In this document: one piece after another, positions 8,591 to 16,564 of the stretch
Numbering within the stretch: the first letter of the stretch is position 1
Layout of the letters: each line of letters starts with the position of its first letter
DNA from: Actinomycetota bacterium
Lineage (GTDB): Bacteria > Actinomycetota > Thermoleophilia > Gaiellales > Gaiellaceae
Direction of reading: 5' to 3'
Length of the DNA: 64,000 bases
NCBI GenBank assembly: GCA_947445525.1
Contig: CANFDS010000003.1
Span: 1-64,000, forward strand
The notes under the pieces: generated by a model
What the model saw: only the letters and a program-made list of their open reading frames with translations
Told to the model about the DNA's origin: nothing
The model's database searches: none
Made by a program: the position numbers and the translations under genes

Positions 8591-9607
8591 ATGGACATCG
8601 GCATCACCATGCCCACGCACGGCCTGATCGAGCGCGACGAGCAGAATTTCTACCTCCAGCGCCTCGCGCCCGAGAACGTGCGACCGTACGAGTTCGCGCA
8701 GCTCGCCGACCGGCTCGGCTTCCACTCGCTGTGGTTCAGCGACCATGTCGTGATGGGCGCCGACCCCGATACGTACTACCCGCCGAACGAGTCGGGCAAG
8801 AAGGCGTACCCGTACCGGCCGACGATGTTCGACGCCGTGGTCGTGATGGGCGGCCTCGCTGCCGTCACCGAGAACATCCGCTTCGCGCCATCGGTGCACA
8901 TCGCCCCGTACCGCCATCCGCTCTCGACCGCGCACCAGTTCGCCACGGCCGACTACCTGTCGAAGGGCCGCCTGATCATGACGGCCGGCATCGGCTGGGA
9001 GCCCGAGGAGTTCCGCGCGCTGGGCGCCGACTTCAAGAACAAGGCGAAGATCACCGAGGAGTGCATCGAGATCTGGAAGCGCGCCTGGACCGACGAGGTC
9101 GTCCGCTTCAAGGGTGACTTCTTCGACATCAAGGACGTCACGATGGATCCGAAGCCCTGGCAGCAGCCGCGGCCGCCGATCTACTTCGGCGCCGTCACCG
9201 AGCTCGGCTCGAAGCGCGCCGCGCGCTGCACCGACGGCCTCTACACGGTGCACCTCGAGCCATACCCCAGCGCCTCGATCTGGAAGGGCTCGATGGAGGC
9301 GGCGTTGAGGGAGGGCGAGCGGGTCGGCAAGGACATGCAGGACTTCTGGTTCGGCTCGTTCTGCTCGTGCCTGCCCGTCGGCGCCGACAGCGACTGGGCG
9401 AAGCAGGAGAAGCGGCCCACCCTGACCGGCACGAGCGAGCAGATCCTCGAGGAGATCGCGGAGTTCGCCGACCTGGGCTACCACCACCTGACGCTGCACG
9501 TCGTCTGCGACAGCGGGACGATCGAGGAACTGTTCGAGCTGACGCAGAAGCTCGGCGAGGAAGTGCTGCCCGAGGCGAAGAAGATCAAGACCAGATCTCT
9601 TGTCTAG
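8591..9607 (+). CDS. LLM-class (luciferase-like) flavin/F420 oxidoreductase
   Basis: 338 residues. Bacterial-luciferase-like TIM barrel: MDIGITMPTHG at strand 1, LADRLGFHSLWFSDHV, SVHIAPYRHPLSTAHQ, and GRLIMTAGIGWEPEEFRALG, which is typical of F420-dependent members. Close relatives use F420 or FMN to oxidise small organic substrates. Which cofactor is used cannot be decided here; actinobacterial members of this shape most often use F420. It is the last gene of the cassette that begins at 6648. Confidence 0.88.
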   Translation: MDIGITMPTHGLIERDEQNFYLQRLAPENVRPYEFAQLADRLGFHSLWFSDHVVMGADPDTYYPPNESGKKAYPYRPTMFDAVVVMGGLAAVTENIRFAPSVHIAPYRHPLSTAHQFATADYLSKGRLIMTAGIGWEPEEFRALGADFKNKAKITEECIEIWKRAWTDEVVRFKGDFFDIKDVTMDPKPWQQPRPPIYFGAVTELGSKRAARCTDGLYTVHLEPYPSASIWKGSMEAALREGERVGKDMQDFWFGSFCSCLPVGADSDWAKQEKRPTLTGTSEQILEEIAEFADLGYHHLTLHVVCDSGTIEELFELTQKLGEEVLPEAKKIKTRSLV

Positions 9608-9626
9608 GGCCCGCACCGCGACGTGG

Positions 9627-9731
9627 ATGCGCGAGCGCGTCCTCGTGCGCGGCGCGCTGTTCGGCCGCTTCGCCGACGGCCGCATCACGCACTGGCTCGT
9701 GTTCAACGACCTGGCGCTGCTGCCAGCCTGA
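9627..9731 (+). pseudogene. Possible C-terminal remnant of a SnoaL/NTF2-like gene
   Basis: A 34-codon frame ends at a TGA (9729-9731) and reads VLVRGALFGRFADGRITHW then LVFNDLALLPA. Pattern and length resemble the last strands of SnoaL-like NTF2 folds (GxxxGrxxDGkIxxxW...D...LL). No N-terminal part is present before the preceding oxidoreductase stop, so if real it is a decayed fragment. Resemblance is by eye only. Confidence 0.3.
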
Positions 9732-9747
9732 CCGGGGCATGCTCCTT

Positions 9748-9815
9748 CCGGGCGCTGTCGCCGAACTCACCCTCCAGGCGTCTCTGGAGGGTGAGTTCGG
9801 CAAGAGGCGCCCGGC
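9748..9815. terminator. Large hairpin between convergent genes
   Basis: A perfect 18-bp inverted repeat (9760-9777 with 9784-9801, 6-base loop) has arm GCCGAACTCACCCTCCAG. A further outer pair of 8-base arms, CCGGGCGC at 9748-9755 and GCGCCCGG at 9808-9815, extends it. There is no T-run on either side. Its position between the ends of convergent genes suggests a bidirectional transcription barrier. Confidence 0.6.
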
Positions 9816-9830
9816 AGTGACCCGGGGGCG

Positions 9831-10289
9831 CTAGCGCCGGCCGAGGTCGCCGCGGGCGAAGACCTTGAAGGTCGGCTCGCCGCGGGGCACCTCGAAGAAC
9901 TCGGGGTTGATGCACCCCAGCTTGCCGACCCGGTGCTCGAAGCATTTGTCCACCTCGACCTTGCACATCGGCAGCGGCTCGCGCTTCGCCTTGAAGCCAC
10001 CGAAGCCGACGCGCGACGCCTCGGCGCGGCGCAGCAGGTCGATGTCGATCTCGACGGTGTAGACCTTCTGCATGCAGCCCATGAAGGTGTGCCCGTGATC
10101 CTCGTAGGCGTAGACGAACGGGCAGCTGCGCTCGAGGCAGGCCGCGGGGTATACAACCTTGTCGCAGTGAACGTGGCAGCGACGGCACTCGACCTCGTCC
10201 TGGGGACGCAGCGGCAGCGCCCGGGAGCGGCGCGCGGCGGCGCGGCTCTGCGGCGGGCTGCCGTCGGCGGAGGTCGGAGGCTGCTGCAT
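9831..10289 (-). CDS. Cysteine-rich protein of unknown function
   Basis: 152 residues from the ATG at 10289. After a ~35-residue variable Arg/Ala-rich head comes a dense Cys/His pattern: ECRRCHVHCD, ACLERSCPF, GHTFMGCMQK, later PMCKVEVDKCFEH and KLGCINPEFFEV. At least nine Cys suggest one or two zinc or iron-sulfur sites. I recognise no named family. A CACAAT box sits 6 bases before the ATG. It is convergent with the luciferase-like gene across the large hairpin. An in-frame ATG at 10325 would add 12 residues but is less well placed. Confidence 0.75.
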   Translation of the reverse strand: MQQPPTSADGSPPQSRAAARRSRALPLRPQDEVECRRCHVHCDKVVYPAACLERSCPFVYAYEDHGHTFMGCMQKVYTVEIDIDLLRRAEASRVGFGGFKAKREPLPMCKVEVDKCFEHRVGKLGCINPEFFEVPRGEPTFKVFARGDLGRR

Positions 10290-10448
10290 TCTCCAATTGT
10301 GCGGCCATGCGGGGTGGCTGCGCAACCTTGCGGTGCAGCGTGTTTCGCGCTATGCGCGCGGTCTGGCAGAGGCCGAGCGGGCGGCCCGGCGGAGCCGCGA
10401 GCGGTAGATCGCTGCGGCAGGTGCCTCGACCGGTAGGTTATCGGCCGC

Positions 10449-11489
10449 ATGACGAAGCGTATCCTCATGGCGGGGCTCGGCCTGGCCCCCGTCGTCATCG
10501 CCCTCCACTACGGCACCGATCTCTCGGACACCGTGCTGTTCGTGCTGGCAGCTCTGGCTCTCATCCCACTCGCCTGGCTGATCGGCGAGTCGACTGAGCA
10601 CGCCGCGCACCACACGGGCCCCGGCGTCGGCGGCTTCCTGAATGCGAGCTTCGGCAATGCGCCCGAGCTGATCATCGCGCTGCTCGCCGTCCATAACGGG
10701 CTGACCGACGTCGTCCGCGGCTCACTCGTCGGCTCGGTCATCGGCAACCTGCTGCTCGTTCTCGGCTTCTCGCTGATCTTCGGCGGGAAGGGCGACCTCG
10801 ACCGGATATCGTCGCTCGTGTCACTGGCGATCGTCGTCCTGGCAAGCGCTCTGTTCCTGATCCCGGCGATACCGAGCTGGAGCGGCGACCCCGACCGGCA
10901 CTCGCTCGCCGTCCTCTCCCTGCCGGTGGCGATCGTGCTGTTCGTGATCTACCTCGTCGTCACCTGGCTCGCGCTGAAGCGCCACCGCAGCCTGCACACC
11001 TCCGACGAGGCCAGCGAGATGGCGGGGTGGTCGCTGCGCACGTCGCTGCTCGTGCTCACCGGTGCCACCGTGGTCACGGCCCTGGTCGCCGAGGTGCTGA
11101 TCAAGACGGTCGAGACGTTCGCGCACAAGGCGCACCTCTCGGAGTTCTTCGTCGCGGTCGTGATCATCGCGATCGTCGGCAACGCGGCCGAGCACGGCGG
11201 CGCCGTCGTCGTCGCTGCCCGCGGCAAGATCAAGCTGGCCGCCGAGATCGCGCTGTCGTCGGGCGCGCAGGTCGCGGTCTTCCTGATCCCGGCGGTCGTG
11301 CTGGTGTCGTGGGCGATCGAACCGCTCGCGCTCTCGTTCCGGCCGGTGGAGCTAGCCGCGCTGGGTGGGGCGACGCTGTTCACGGCGGTGACGCTTCACC
11401 CGGGCCGGTCGAGCCGGCTGCGCGGTGGGCTGCTGGTCGGTGCCTTCGTCGTGCTCGCGGTCATCTTCTTCATCGTCGGCAACCGCTAG
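10449..11489 (+). CDS. cax: Calcium/proton antiporter (CaCA family)
   Basis: 346 residues, about eleven hydrophobic segments. The two inverted alpha-repeats of the cation/Ca2+ exchanger superfamily are plain: NASFGNAPELIIALLAV near residue 60 and IVGNAAEHGGAVVVAARG near residue 240, both with the ion-binding Glu. Between them lies a Ser/Glu-containing cytoplasmic loop. The predicted role is proton-driven Ca2+ (or Mn2+) efflux across the inner membrane. A TAGGTT box lies 9 bases before the ATG. The symbol is by family, not by orthology. Confidence 0.9.
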   Translation: MTKRILMAGLGLAPVVIALHYGTDLSDTVLFVLAALALIPLAWLIGESTEHAAHHTGPGVGGFLNASFGNAPELIIALLAVHNGLTDVVRGSLVGSVIGNLLLVLGFSLIFGGKGDLDRISSLVSLAIVVLASALFLIPAIPSWSGDPDRHSLAVLSLPVAIVLFVIYLVVTWLALKRHRSLHTSDEASEMAGWSLRTSLLVLTGATVVTALVAEVLIKTVETFAHKAHLSEFFVAVVIIAIVGNAAEHGGAVVVAARGKIKLAAEIALSSGAQVAVFLIPAVVLVSWAIEPLALSFRPVELAALGGATLFTAVTLHPGRSSRLRGGLLVGAFVVLAVIFFIVGNR

Positions 11490-11519
11490 CCGGCCACCGC
11501 CGGCCACCGCCCGCCACCG
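11490..11519. repeat. Three tandem 10-base repeats
   Basis: CCGGCCACCG, CCGGCCACCG and CCCGCCACCG sit head to tail in the convergent gap after the antiporter. Confidence 0.6.
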
Positions 11520-11520
11520 C

Positions 11521-12495
11521 TCAGGAGCCGCCCAGCCGGACGATCGGCGCCAGGCGGGGCCAGAGCGCGGCCCTCGTGGTGGCGACGTCATAGAGGCTGG
11601 CACCGACGACCTCCTGCTGCAGCGCGCCGCGCACGAAGCCCGCGACGTCCGCCGTCGTGAGAGCATTCGCAATACCGCCGACCACATGCACCGGCACTAT
11701 CGGATTACCCGCCAGCGCCCGCACGAGCGCGACGTTCGCGACCGTGTACGCAAAGGCGCCGTCGGCCCCGATCGAGCGGTAGCTCGAATACGCCATCGGG
11801 ACGAAGGCGTCCAGCGAGGCGTTGAGCCGCTGCCAGGGGAAGCCCGGCCAGTAGTCGGGCTTGAGCAGCATGCCCAGCGGCGACGCGACGATCGCGCCGA
11901 GCGCGTACGGGCCCGGCGCGGCCGCGCGCACCCGGGCGACGAGGGCGAGCAGCCGGCTGGTACGGAGAGCCACGTTGCGCACGGTGGTGTCCTCGATGTC
12001 GAGGGCGAAGCTGTCGAACGAGCCGCCCGCTGCACTGCGGAAGCGGATGGCGGCAAGGGAGCGGCGGGCGTCGAGCGCGACGTTCTGGAAGCCGGGTAGG
12101 TACCAGGCGACCACGCGCAGCCCGGCCGCGTGGGCGGTGTCGAGAAAGACGCCGGTGAGGTCGGGCGACTGCAGGTCGTAGGGCCGCGACCAGCTCGACG
12201 TCTCCAGGAAGACGGTCGAGACGCCGCGCCGGACGAGCAGCGCGACCGTCGCCGAGGCGTTACGGCGGAGGTCGGTATCGAACACGTCCAGCCAGGCACC
12301 GAGGCCCTCGTAGGCAGTGGTGTCGACATAGGCGCGGGCCGGGGTCGGGGCGACTGGCCTGGTCGGGACGGCTGGCCCGGTTGGGGCGGCGCCCGTCGGA
12401 GAGGCGGCGAGGGCCGCGGCGACGACCGCGGTGACGAGAGTCGCGACGAGGGCGCCGGCGACGGGCCGGCGGCGCGGGCGGCGGCTACGCGCCAT
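11521..12495 (-). CDS. Secreted protein, probable TIM-barrel glycosidase-like
   Basis: 324 residues. The N-terminus is a signal peptide: a basic run RSRRPRRRP, then a hydrophobic stretch VAGALVATLVTAVVAAALA, and a Pro/Ala-rich linker. The mature part has a barrel-like rhythm: ARAYVDTTAY, STVFLETSSW, LRVVAWYLPGF, FALDIEDTTV, AFVPMAYSSY, PIVPVHVVGG. DIE and the Glu/Asp at strand ends recall glycoside-hydrolase folds, but I cannot name a family. It overlaps the upstream serine hydrolase by 11 bases, so the two are probably translated from one message. Confidence 0.7.
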   Translation of the reverse strand: MARSRRPRRRPVAGALVATLVTAVVAAALAASPTGAAPTGPAVPTRPVAPTPARAYVDTTAYEGLGAWLDVFDTDLRRNASATVALLVRRGVSTVFLETSSWSRPYDLQSPDLTGVFLDTAHAAGLRVVAWYLPGFQNVALDARRSLAAIRFRSAAGGSFDSFALDIEDTTVRNVALRTSRLLALVARVRAAAPGPYALGAIVASPLGMLLKPDYWPGFPWQRLNASLDAFVPMAYSSYRSIGADGAFAYTVANVALVRALAGNPIVPVHVVGGIANALTTADVAGFVRGALQQEVVGASLYDVATTRAALWPRLAPIVRLGGS

Positions 12496-13858
12496 CGCCG
12501 CCCTCCACCACGAACGACTGCGGCTGGCGTGTCACCGCGTACGTGGCCCAGGTCATGCTCTCCACGGCGCCCGACAGGGCTCGGTGCAGCCGCAGCAACT
12601 CGCCGCGCTCCCGGCCCGCGCTCACGCGGTAGAGGTCGTCGCCCTCCTGCACAAGGCGCGACACGAACCGGCCGCGCGCCGCGCCCACCGGCTGCGCCTC
12701 CAGCGCGTCGTCGCGCCAGCGAAACGTGAACTCCGCGCCCTCCGACCACCAGCTGCCCAGCACCGAGCGCAGCGCGTCCGGCGCGGTCGTTCCCGGGCGC
12801 CACTCGTCGGGCCCGGCGAGCGCCTCGACGGCCTGCTCGGCCAGGTCGAGCGCGAGCGCCTGCGTGTCGAAGCCCGACGTCGTGTTGACGAGCACCACGG
12901 CGCCGATGCGATCCTTCGGGGCATAGACGACCTCGGCCAGGAAGCCCGGCATCGCGCCGCCGTGGCCGACGTAAATGCGCTCGCCGCGCCGGTAGAGGAT
13001 GACGCCCAGGCCAACGCCACGCAGCCAGGCGATCTCGTCGGAGATCGTCTGCGGGACGCGCAGCTCCTCCGCGGTGGCAGGCGCAAGGACGGCCGGGTCG
13101 GGGTCGGCGAGGAAGGCGCCCCAGGCGCAGAGATCGGCTGCGGTGCTCCAGAGCTGGGCGGCCGCCGCCGTCGCGGCCAGGCGGACGTGCGGCTCGCGGT
13201 CGGCGACGTCCTCCCACGGGCGCACGTAGAGGCCCTGCGCGTGCGGCCCGACAGGGTCGAACGAGGTGCGCGCGAGGCCGAGCGGGTCGAGCAGGCGCTC
13301 GCGGACAACCGCCTCGTACGGCGCTCCTGCCCGCCGCGCGACGACCTGCCCGAGCAGCGCGAACGCGAGGTTGGAGTAGTGGAAGCGCTGGCCCGGCGGC
13401 AACGCCTGCTCCGCCTCGGGCAGTCGGGCAAGCAGCTCCTGCTCGTCGTGGTCGACGAGCGACTGCCAGATGGCGCCGGGCGGCTCGCGCTGCAGGCCGG
13501 AGAGATGCGCGAGCAGGCGCCGGATGGTGGGGCCACGGTGCGCCGGGACATCGAGGTGCTGCTCGAGCCGGTCGTCGAGGTCGAGCGCCCCCTGGTCGCG
13601 CAGCTGGAGGATCGCCACCGCCGTGAACGTCTTGGTGATCGAGCCAATGCGGTACGCGTGGTCGACGGTGGCGGGCGTCGGGGCAACGCCGTCCGCCGCG
13701 CCCGGCGCCGCGATGCCGACTGCGGTGCTCCACACCACGTCGCGCCCGTGCACGACCGCGGCGACCACGCTCGGCGAGCGCCGCTCGGACTGTGCCACCC
13801 GGACGAGCCGCTCGAGCGCGGCGGCCGGCACCTGACCGGCGCCCACGCGCTCAGCCAC
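12485..13858 (-). CDS. Serine beta-lactamase-family hydrolase (class C/DD-peptidase type)
   Basis: 457 residues. Penicillin-recognising motifs are complete: SITK (SxxK) in YRIGSITKTFTAV near residue 75, YSN (YxN) in HYSNLAFALLG, and HGGAMPG as the third (HxG) motif. A C-terminal ~100-residue domain follows, as in esterase/DD-peptidase-like members. No signal peptide is visible, which suggests a cytoplasmic esterase or peptidase rather than a secreted lactamase. It overlaps threonine aldolase by 8 bases upstream and the secreted protein by 11 bases downstream. Confidence 0.85.
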   Translation of the reverse strand: MAERVGAGQVPAAALERLVRVAQSERRSPSVVAAVVHGRDVVWSTAVGIAAPGAADGVAPTPATVDHAYRIGSITKTFTAVAILQLRDQGALDLDDRLEQHLDVPAHRGPTIRRLLAHLSGLQREPPGAIWQSLVDHDEQELLARLPEAEQALPPGQRFHYSNLAFALLGQVVARRAGAPYEAVVRERLLDPLGLARTSFDPVGPHAQGLYVRPWEDVADREPHVRLAATAAAAQLWSTAADLCAWGAFLADPDPAVLAPATAEELRVPQTISDEIAWLRGVGLGVILYRRGERIYVGHGGAMPGFLAEVVYAPKDRIGAVVLVNTTSGFDTQALALDLAEQAVEALAGPDEWRPGTTAPDALRSVLGSWWSEGAEFTFRWRDDALEAQPVGAARGRFVSRLVQEGDDLYRVSAGRERGELLRLHRALSGAVESMTWATYAVTRQPQSFVVEGGDGA

Positions 13859-14888
13859 GGACGCCCAGCGCCTGCGGCATCAGCACGGCAGCCCGATCGA
13901 TGTCGTCGTCCGAGACGTCAAGGTGGGTGACGGCACGCAGCACCGTCGGCCGGATCGTCCCCGTCAAACCGACGCCGGCAGCCGCCAGCCGGCGGATCGC
14001 CTCGGCCCCGGTGAGGCCGAGCGGGCCGACGTCTACCTGCACGAAGTTCGTCTCCGAGCGCGCCGGATCGACGGCCAGGCCCGCTGCCGCAAGCGCCTCG
14101 GCAAGCCTGCGGGCGCGGACATGGTCGTCGGCCAGCCGCGTGACGTTGTGGTCGAGCGCGTACAGCCCGGCCGCCGCGACGATGCCCGCCTGGCGCAGAG
14201 CCCCGCCGAACAGGTGCATCAGCCGTCGCGCCTCGGCCATCAGCTCCGCCGACCCGGCGAGCAGGGCGCCCAGGGGGCAGCCGAGCCCCTTCGACAGGCA
14301 GAGCGTGACGGTATCGAACGGCCCACCCAGGTCGGCCGCCGGCACACCGAGCGCAACCGCCGCGTTGAGCATGCGCGAGCCGTCGAGATGGAGCGCCAGC
14401 CCCAGCTCGCGGGCCGCCTCGACCACGGGCGCCAGCTCGTGCAGCTGCCACACCGCGCCGCCGGCGCTATTGTGCGTCGTCTCCAGCGCGACGATGCGGG
14501 TGCGCGGGTAGTAGTGGGGCCGGTCGGGCCGCACCGCGGCCCGTACCTGCGCGGCAGAGATCTTCCCGTGCTGCCCCGGCAGCCCTCTGCAGACCAGGCC
14601 GGAGTGGACAGCCGGCCCGCCCTGCTCGCTGATGAAGATGTGCTGGCTCTCCTCGCCGAGCACCTCGTCGCCGGGCCGGGAGAGGATCCGCAGGGCGATC
14701 TGGTTCGCAAGCGTCGCCGACGGCAGGAAGAGCGCCTCGTCCTGGCCGAGCAGGACGGCGCCGCGCCGCTCCAGCTCCACAACCGTCGGATCCTCGCCCA
14801 TGTGGCTGTCACCGACCTCGGCCGACGCCATGGCGGCACGCATGCCGGCGCTCGGGCGGCTCTTCACGTCACTCCGCAACTCGATCAT
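13851..14888 (-). CDS. ltaE: Low-specificity threonine aldolase / beta-eliminating lyase
   Basis: 345 residues from the ATG at 14888. Fold-type I PLP enzyme: LRSDVKSRPS at the start, GDSHMGEDPTV, HLDGSRMLNAAV (PLP-binding Asp) and TLCLSKGLGCPLGALL with the Schiff-base Lys. The reaction is threonine or allo-threonine to glycine plus acetaldehyde. A longer frame exists but homology begins at IELRSDV, and GACAAT stands 7 bases upstream of this ATG. It is first in a three-gene minus-strand run. A source of glycine fits with the glycine-cleavage operon 3 kb away, though they are not one operon. Confidence 0.88.
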   Translation of the reverse strand: MIELRSDVKSRPSAGMRAAMASAEVGDSHMGEDPTVVELERRGAVLLGQDEALFLPSATLANQIALRILSRPGDEVLGEESQHIFISEQGGPAVHSGLVCRGLPGQHGKISAAQVRAAVRPDRPHYYPRTRIVALETTHNSAGGAVWQLHELAPVVEAARELGLALHLDGSRMLNAAVALGVPAADLGGPFDTVTLCLSKGLGCPLGALLAGSAELMAEARRLMHLFGGALRQAGIVAAAGLYALDHNVTRLADDHVRARRLAEALAAAGLAVDPARSETNFVQVDVGPLGLTGAEAIRRLAAAGVGLTGTIRPTVLRAVTHLDVSDDDIDRAAVLMPQALGVRG

Positions 14889-14949
14889 GCAAGCGATTGT
14901 CGCAGCCGCCACTCCGCGCCGCGCATCTCACCGGCCCGCGGCCGGCAGC

Positions 14950-14955
14950 TACCCT
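14950..14955 (+). promoter_or_regulatory. -10 box TACCCT, leaderless layout
   Basis: TACCCT, 6 bases, then the GTG of rlmN at 14962. Confidence 0.5.
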
Positions 14956-14961
14956 CCACGG

Positions 14962-15957
14962 GTGGATCTCGACCTGCTCGACAAGACGCTCGCCGCCGGC
15001 GGCCAGCCGAAGTACCGCGCCGGGCAGATCTGGGACTGGCTCGCAGGCGGCGTCCGCGGCTATCACGACATGTCGAACCTGCCGGCCGGGCTGCGCGAGC
15101 AGCTCGCGCAGGAGGTGCCCTTCTCGACGCTCGAGCTGGTCACCGAGGCGACCGCGAAGGACGGCACCGTCAAGGCGCTGTTCCGCACGCACGACGGCCA
15201 TCCCGTCGAGGCCGTGCTGATGCGCTACAAGGATGGGCGCCGCTCGATCTGCGTCTCCTCACAGTCCGGCTGCCCGCTCACGTGCACCTTCTGCGCGACC
15301 GGTCAGATGCGCTTCGGGCGCAACCTGACGCCGTGGGAGATCGTCGACCAGGCACTCCACTTCCGGCGCAAGGAGGCGATCAATCACTGCGTCTTCATGG
15401 GCATGGGCGAGCCGCTGCTCAACCTCGACAACGTGCTGGCCGCGATCGAGCGCCTGCCCGCCATCGGCATCACGCACCGGCGCACCTCCGTCTCCACCGT
15501 GGGCTGGCTGCCGAACCTGACGCGCTTCATCGACGAGGTCGAGATCCCGATCCGCCTCGCGCTCTCGCTGCACGCGCCCGACACGGCGACGCGCAACAAG
15601 CTGATGCCGGTGAACGAGAAGTACCCGCTCGAAGCGGTGCTCGCGGAGTGCCACCGCTACTCGGTGCTGCGCAATCGCCGCGTGTACATCGAGTACGTCA
15701 TGCTCTCCGGCGTCAACGACCGGCCCGACCAGGGCAAGGCGCTCGCCCGGCTGCTCGGCCGCGAGCACTTCAAGGTCAACCTGATCCCGTACAACCCCAC
15801 CGGCGGCCTCTTCGACGGCTCATCGCGCGAGCGCATCGACGCCTTCCTGGCCGAGCTCGAGCGCGGCGGCGTGCCCACCACGGTGCGCCTCACGCGCGGC
15901 CGTGACATCCAGGCAGCCTGCGGCCAGCTCGCCGCCGAGCGCGCCCCCGCGGCGTAG
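14962..15957 (+). CDS. rlmN: 23S rRNA (A2503-C2) methyltransferase, radical SAM
   Basis: 331 residues. The radical-SAM cluster motif CxxxCxxC is seen in SGCPLTCTFCATGQ. MGMGEPLLN, YVMLSGVND and the second catalytic Cys in IQAACGQL are all characteristic of RlmN. It methylates A2503 of 23S rRNA (and A37 of some tRNAs) using two SAM molecules. The frame is open far upstream over the aldolase promoter, but the family N-terminus and the -10 box place the start at this GTG. Its TAG stop forms part of the -10 box of the next gene. Confidence 0.95.
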   Translation: MDLDLLDKTLAAGGQPKYRAGQIWDWLAGGVRGYHDMSNLPAGLREQLAQEVPFSTLELVTEATAKDGTVKALFRTHDGHPVEAVLMRYKDGRRSICVSSQSGCPLTCTFCATGQMRFGRNLTPWEIVDQALHFRRKEAINHCVFMGMGEPLLNLDNVLAAIERLPAIGITHRRTSVSTVGWLPNLTRFIDEVEIPIRLALSLHAPDTATRNKLMPVNEKYPLEAVLAECHRYSVLRNRRVYIEYVMLSGVNDRPDQGKALARLLGREHFKVNLIPYNPTGGLFDGSSRERIDAFLAELERGGVPTTVRLTRGRDIQAACGQLAAERAPAA

Positions 15958-15960
15958 GCT
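15955..15960 (+). promoter_or_regulatory. -10 box TAGGCT, leaderless layout
   Basis: TAGGCT, 6 bases, then the ATG at 15967. The first three bases are also the rlmN stop codon. Confidence 0.5.
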
Positions 15961-15966
15961 CCCCGC

Positions 15967-16554
15967 ATGGGCAAGGTCTTCGACGAGATCGACGAGAAGC
16001 TCGCCGCGTGGATCGGCCAGCAGGCGTTGTTCTTCGTCGCAACGGCGCCGTCGGGCGCCGACGGCCACGCGAACGTCTCGCCGAAGGGGCCGATCGGCTC
16101 GCTGCGGGTCGGCGGCCCGCGCGAGATCGCGTACCTCGACATCCTCGGCTCCGGCTCCGAGACGATCGCGCACCTCCACGACAACGGGCGCATCTGCGTG
16201 ATGCTCTGCGCCTTCGCCGGGCCTCCGCGGATCGTCCGCCTCCACGGGCGCGGCGAGGTGCACCAGATCGGCGATCCTGGGTTCGCCGCGCTGGCGGCAC
16301 GGTTCGACTTCACGCCCGACCGGGGCGCCCGCTCGATCATCCGCATCGACCTCGAGCGCATCGCCGACTCGTGCGGCTTCGACGTCCCGCTGCTGGAGCT
16401 CACCGGCACGCGCCCGCAGCGCGAGGCGTGGAACGAGAGCCGGCTGCGCAGCCACGGCGAGGGCGGCCTGCTCGACTACATCCGCGAGAACAACGCACAG
16501 AGCATCGACGGGTTGCCGGGCATCGCCGTCGAGCGGCTGCCCGCACGCCCGTGA
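15967..16554 (+). CDS. Pyridoxamine 5'-phosphate oxidase-family protein
   Basis: 195 residues. A PPOX split-barrel pattern covers the first ~120 residues: QALFFVATAPSGADGHANVSPKG, then IAYLDILGSGSETIAHLHDNG and GPPRIVRLHGRGEVH. This matches the pyridoxamine-phosphate-oxidase-like proteins that bind FMN or F420. A C-terminal helical extension contains RLRSHGEGGLLDYIRENNAQS, common in this subgroup. The cofactor and substrate are unknown. It lies 10 bases after rlmN but has its own -10 box. An esterase follows after 10 bases. Confidence 0.82.
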   Translation: MGKVFDEIDEKLAAWIGQQALFFVATAPSGADGHANVSPKGPIGSLRVGGPREIAYLDILGSGSETIAHLHDNGRICVMLCAFAGPPRIVRLHGRGEVHQIGDPGFAALAARFDFTPDRGARSIIRIDLERIADSCGFDVPLLELTGTRPQREAWNESRLRSHGEGGLLDYIRENNAQSIDGLPGIAVERLPARP

Positions 16555-16564
16555 GCACAGCCCG

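Noticed and set aside
13920-15905. 660-codon plus-strand frame over the threonine aldolase and rlmN
   Set aside because: It is antisense to the aldolase and out of frame with rlmN, and contains no recognisable domain.
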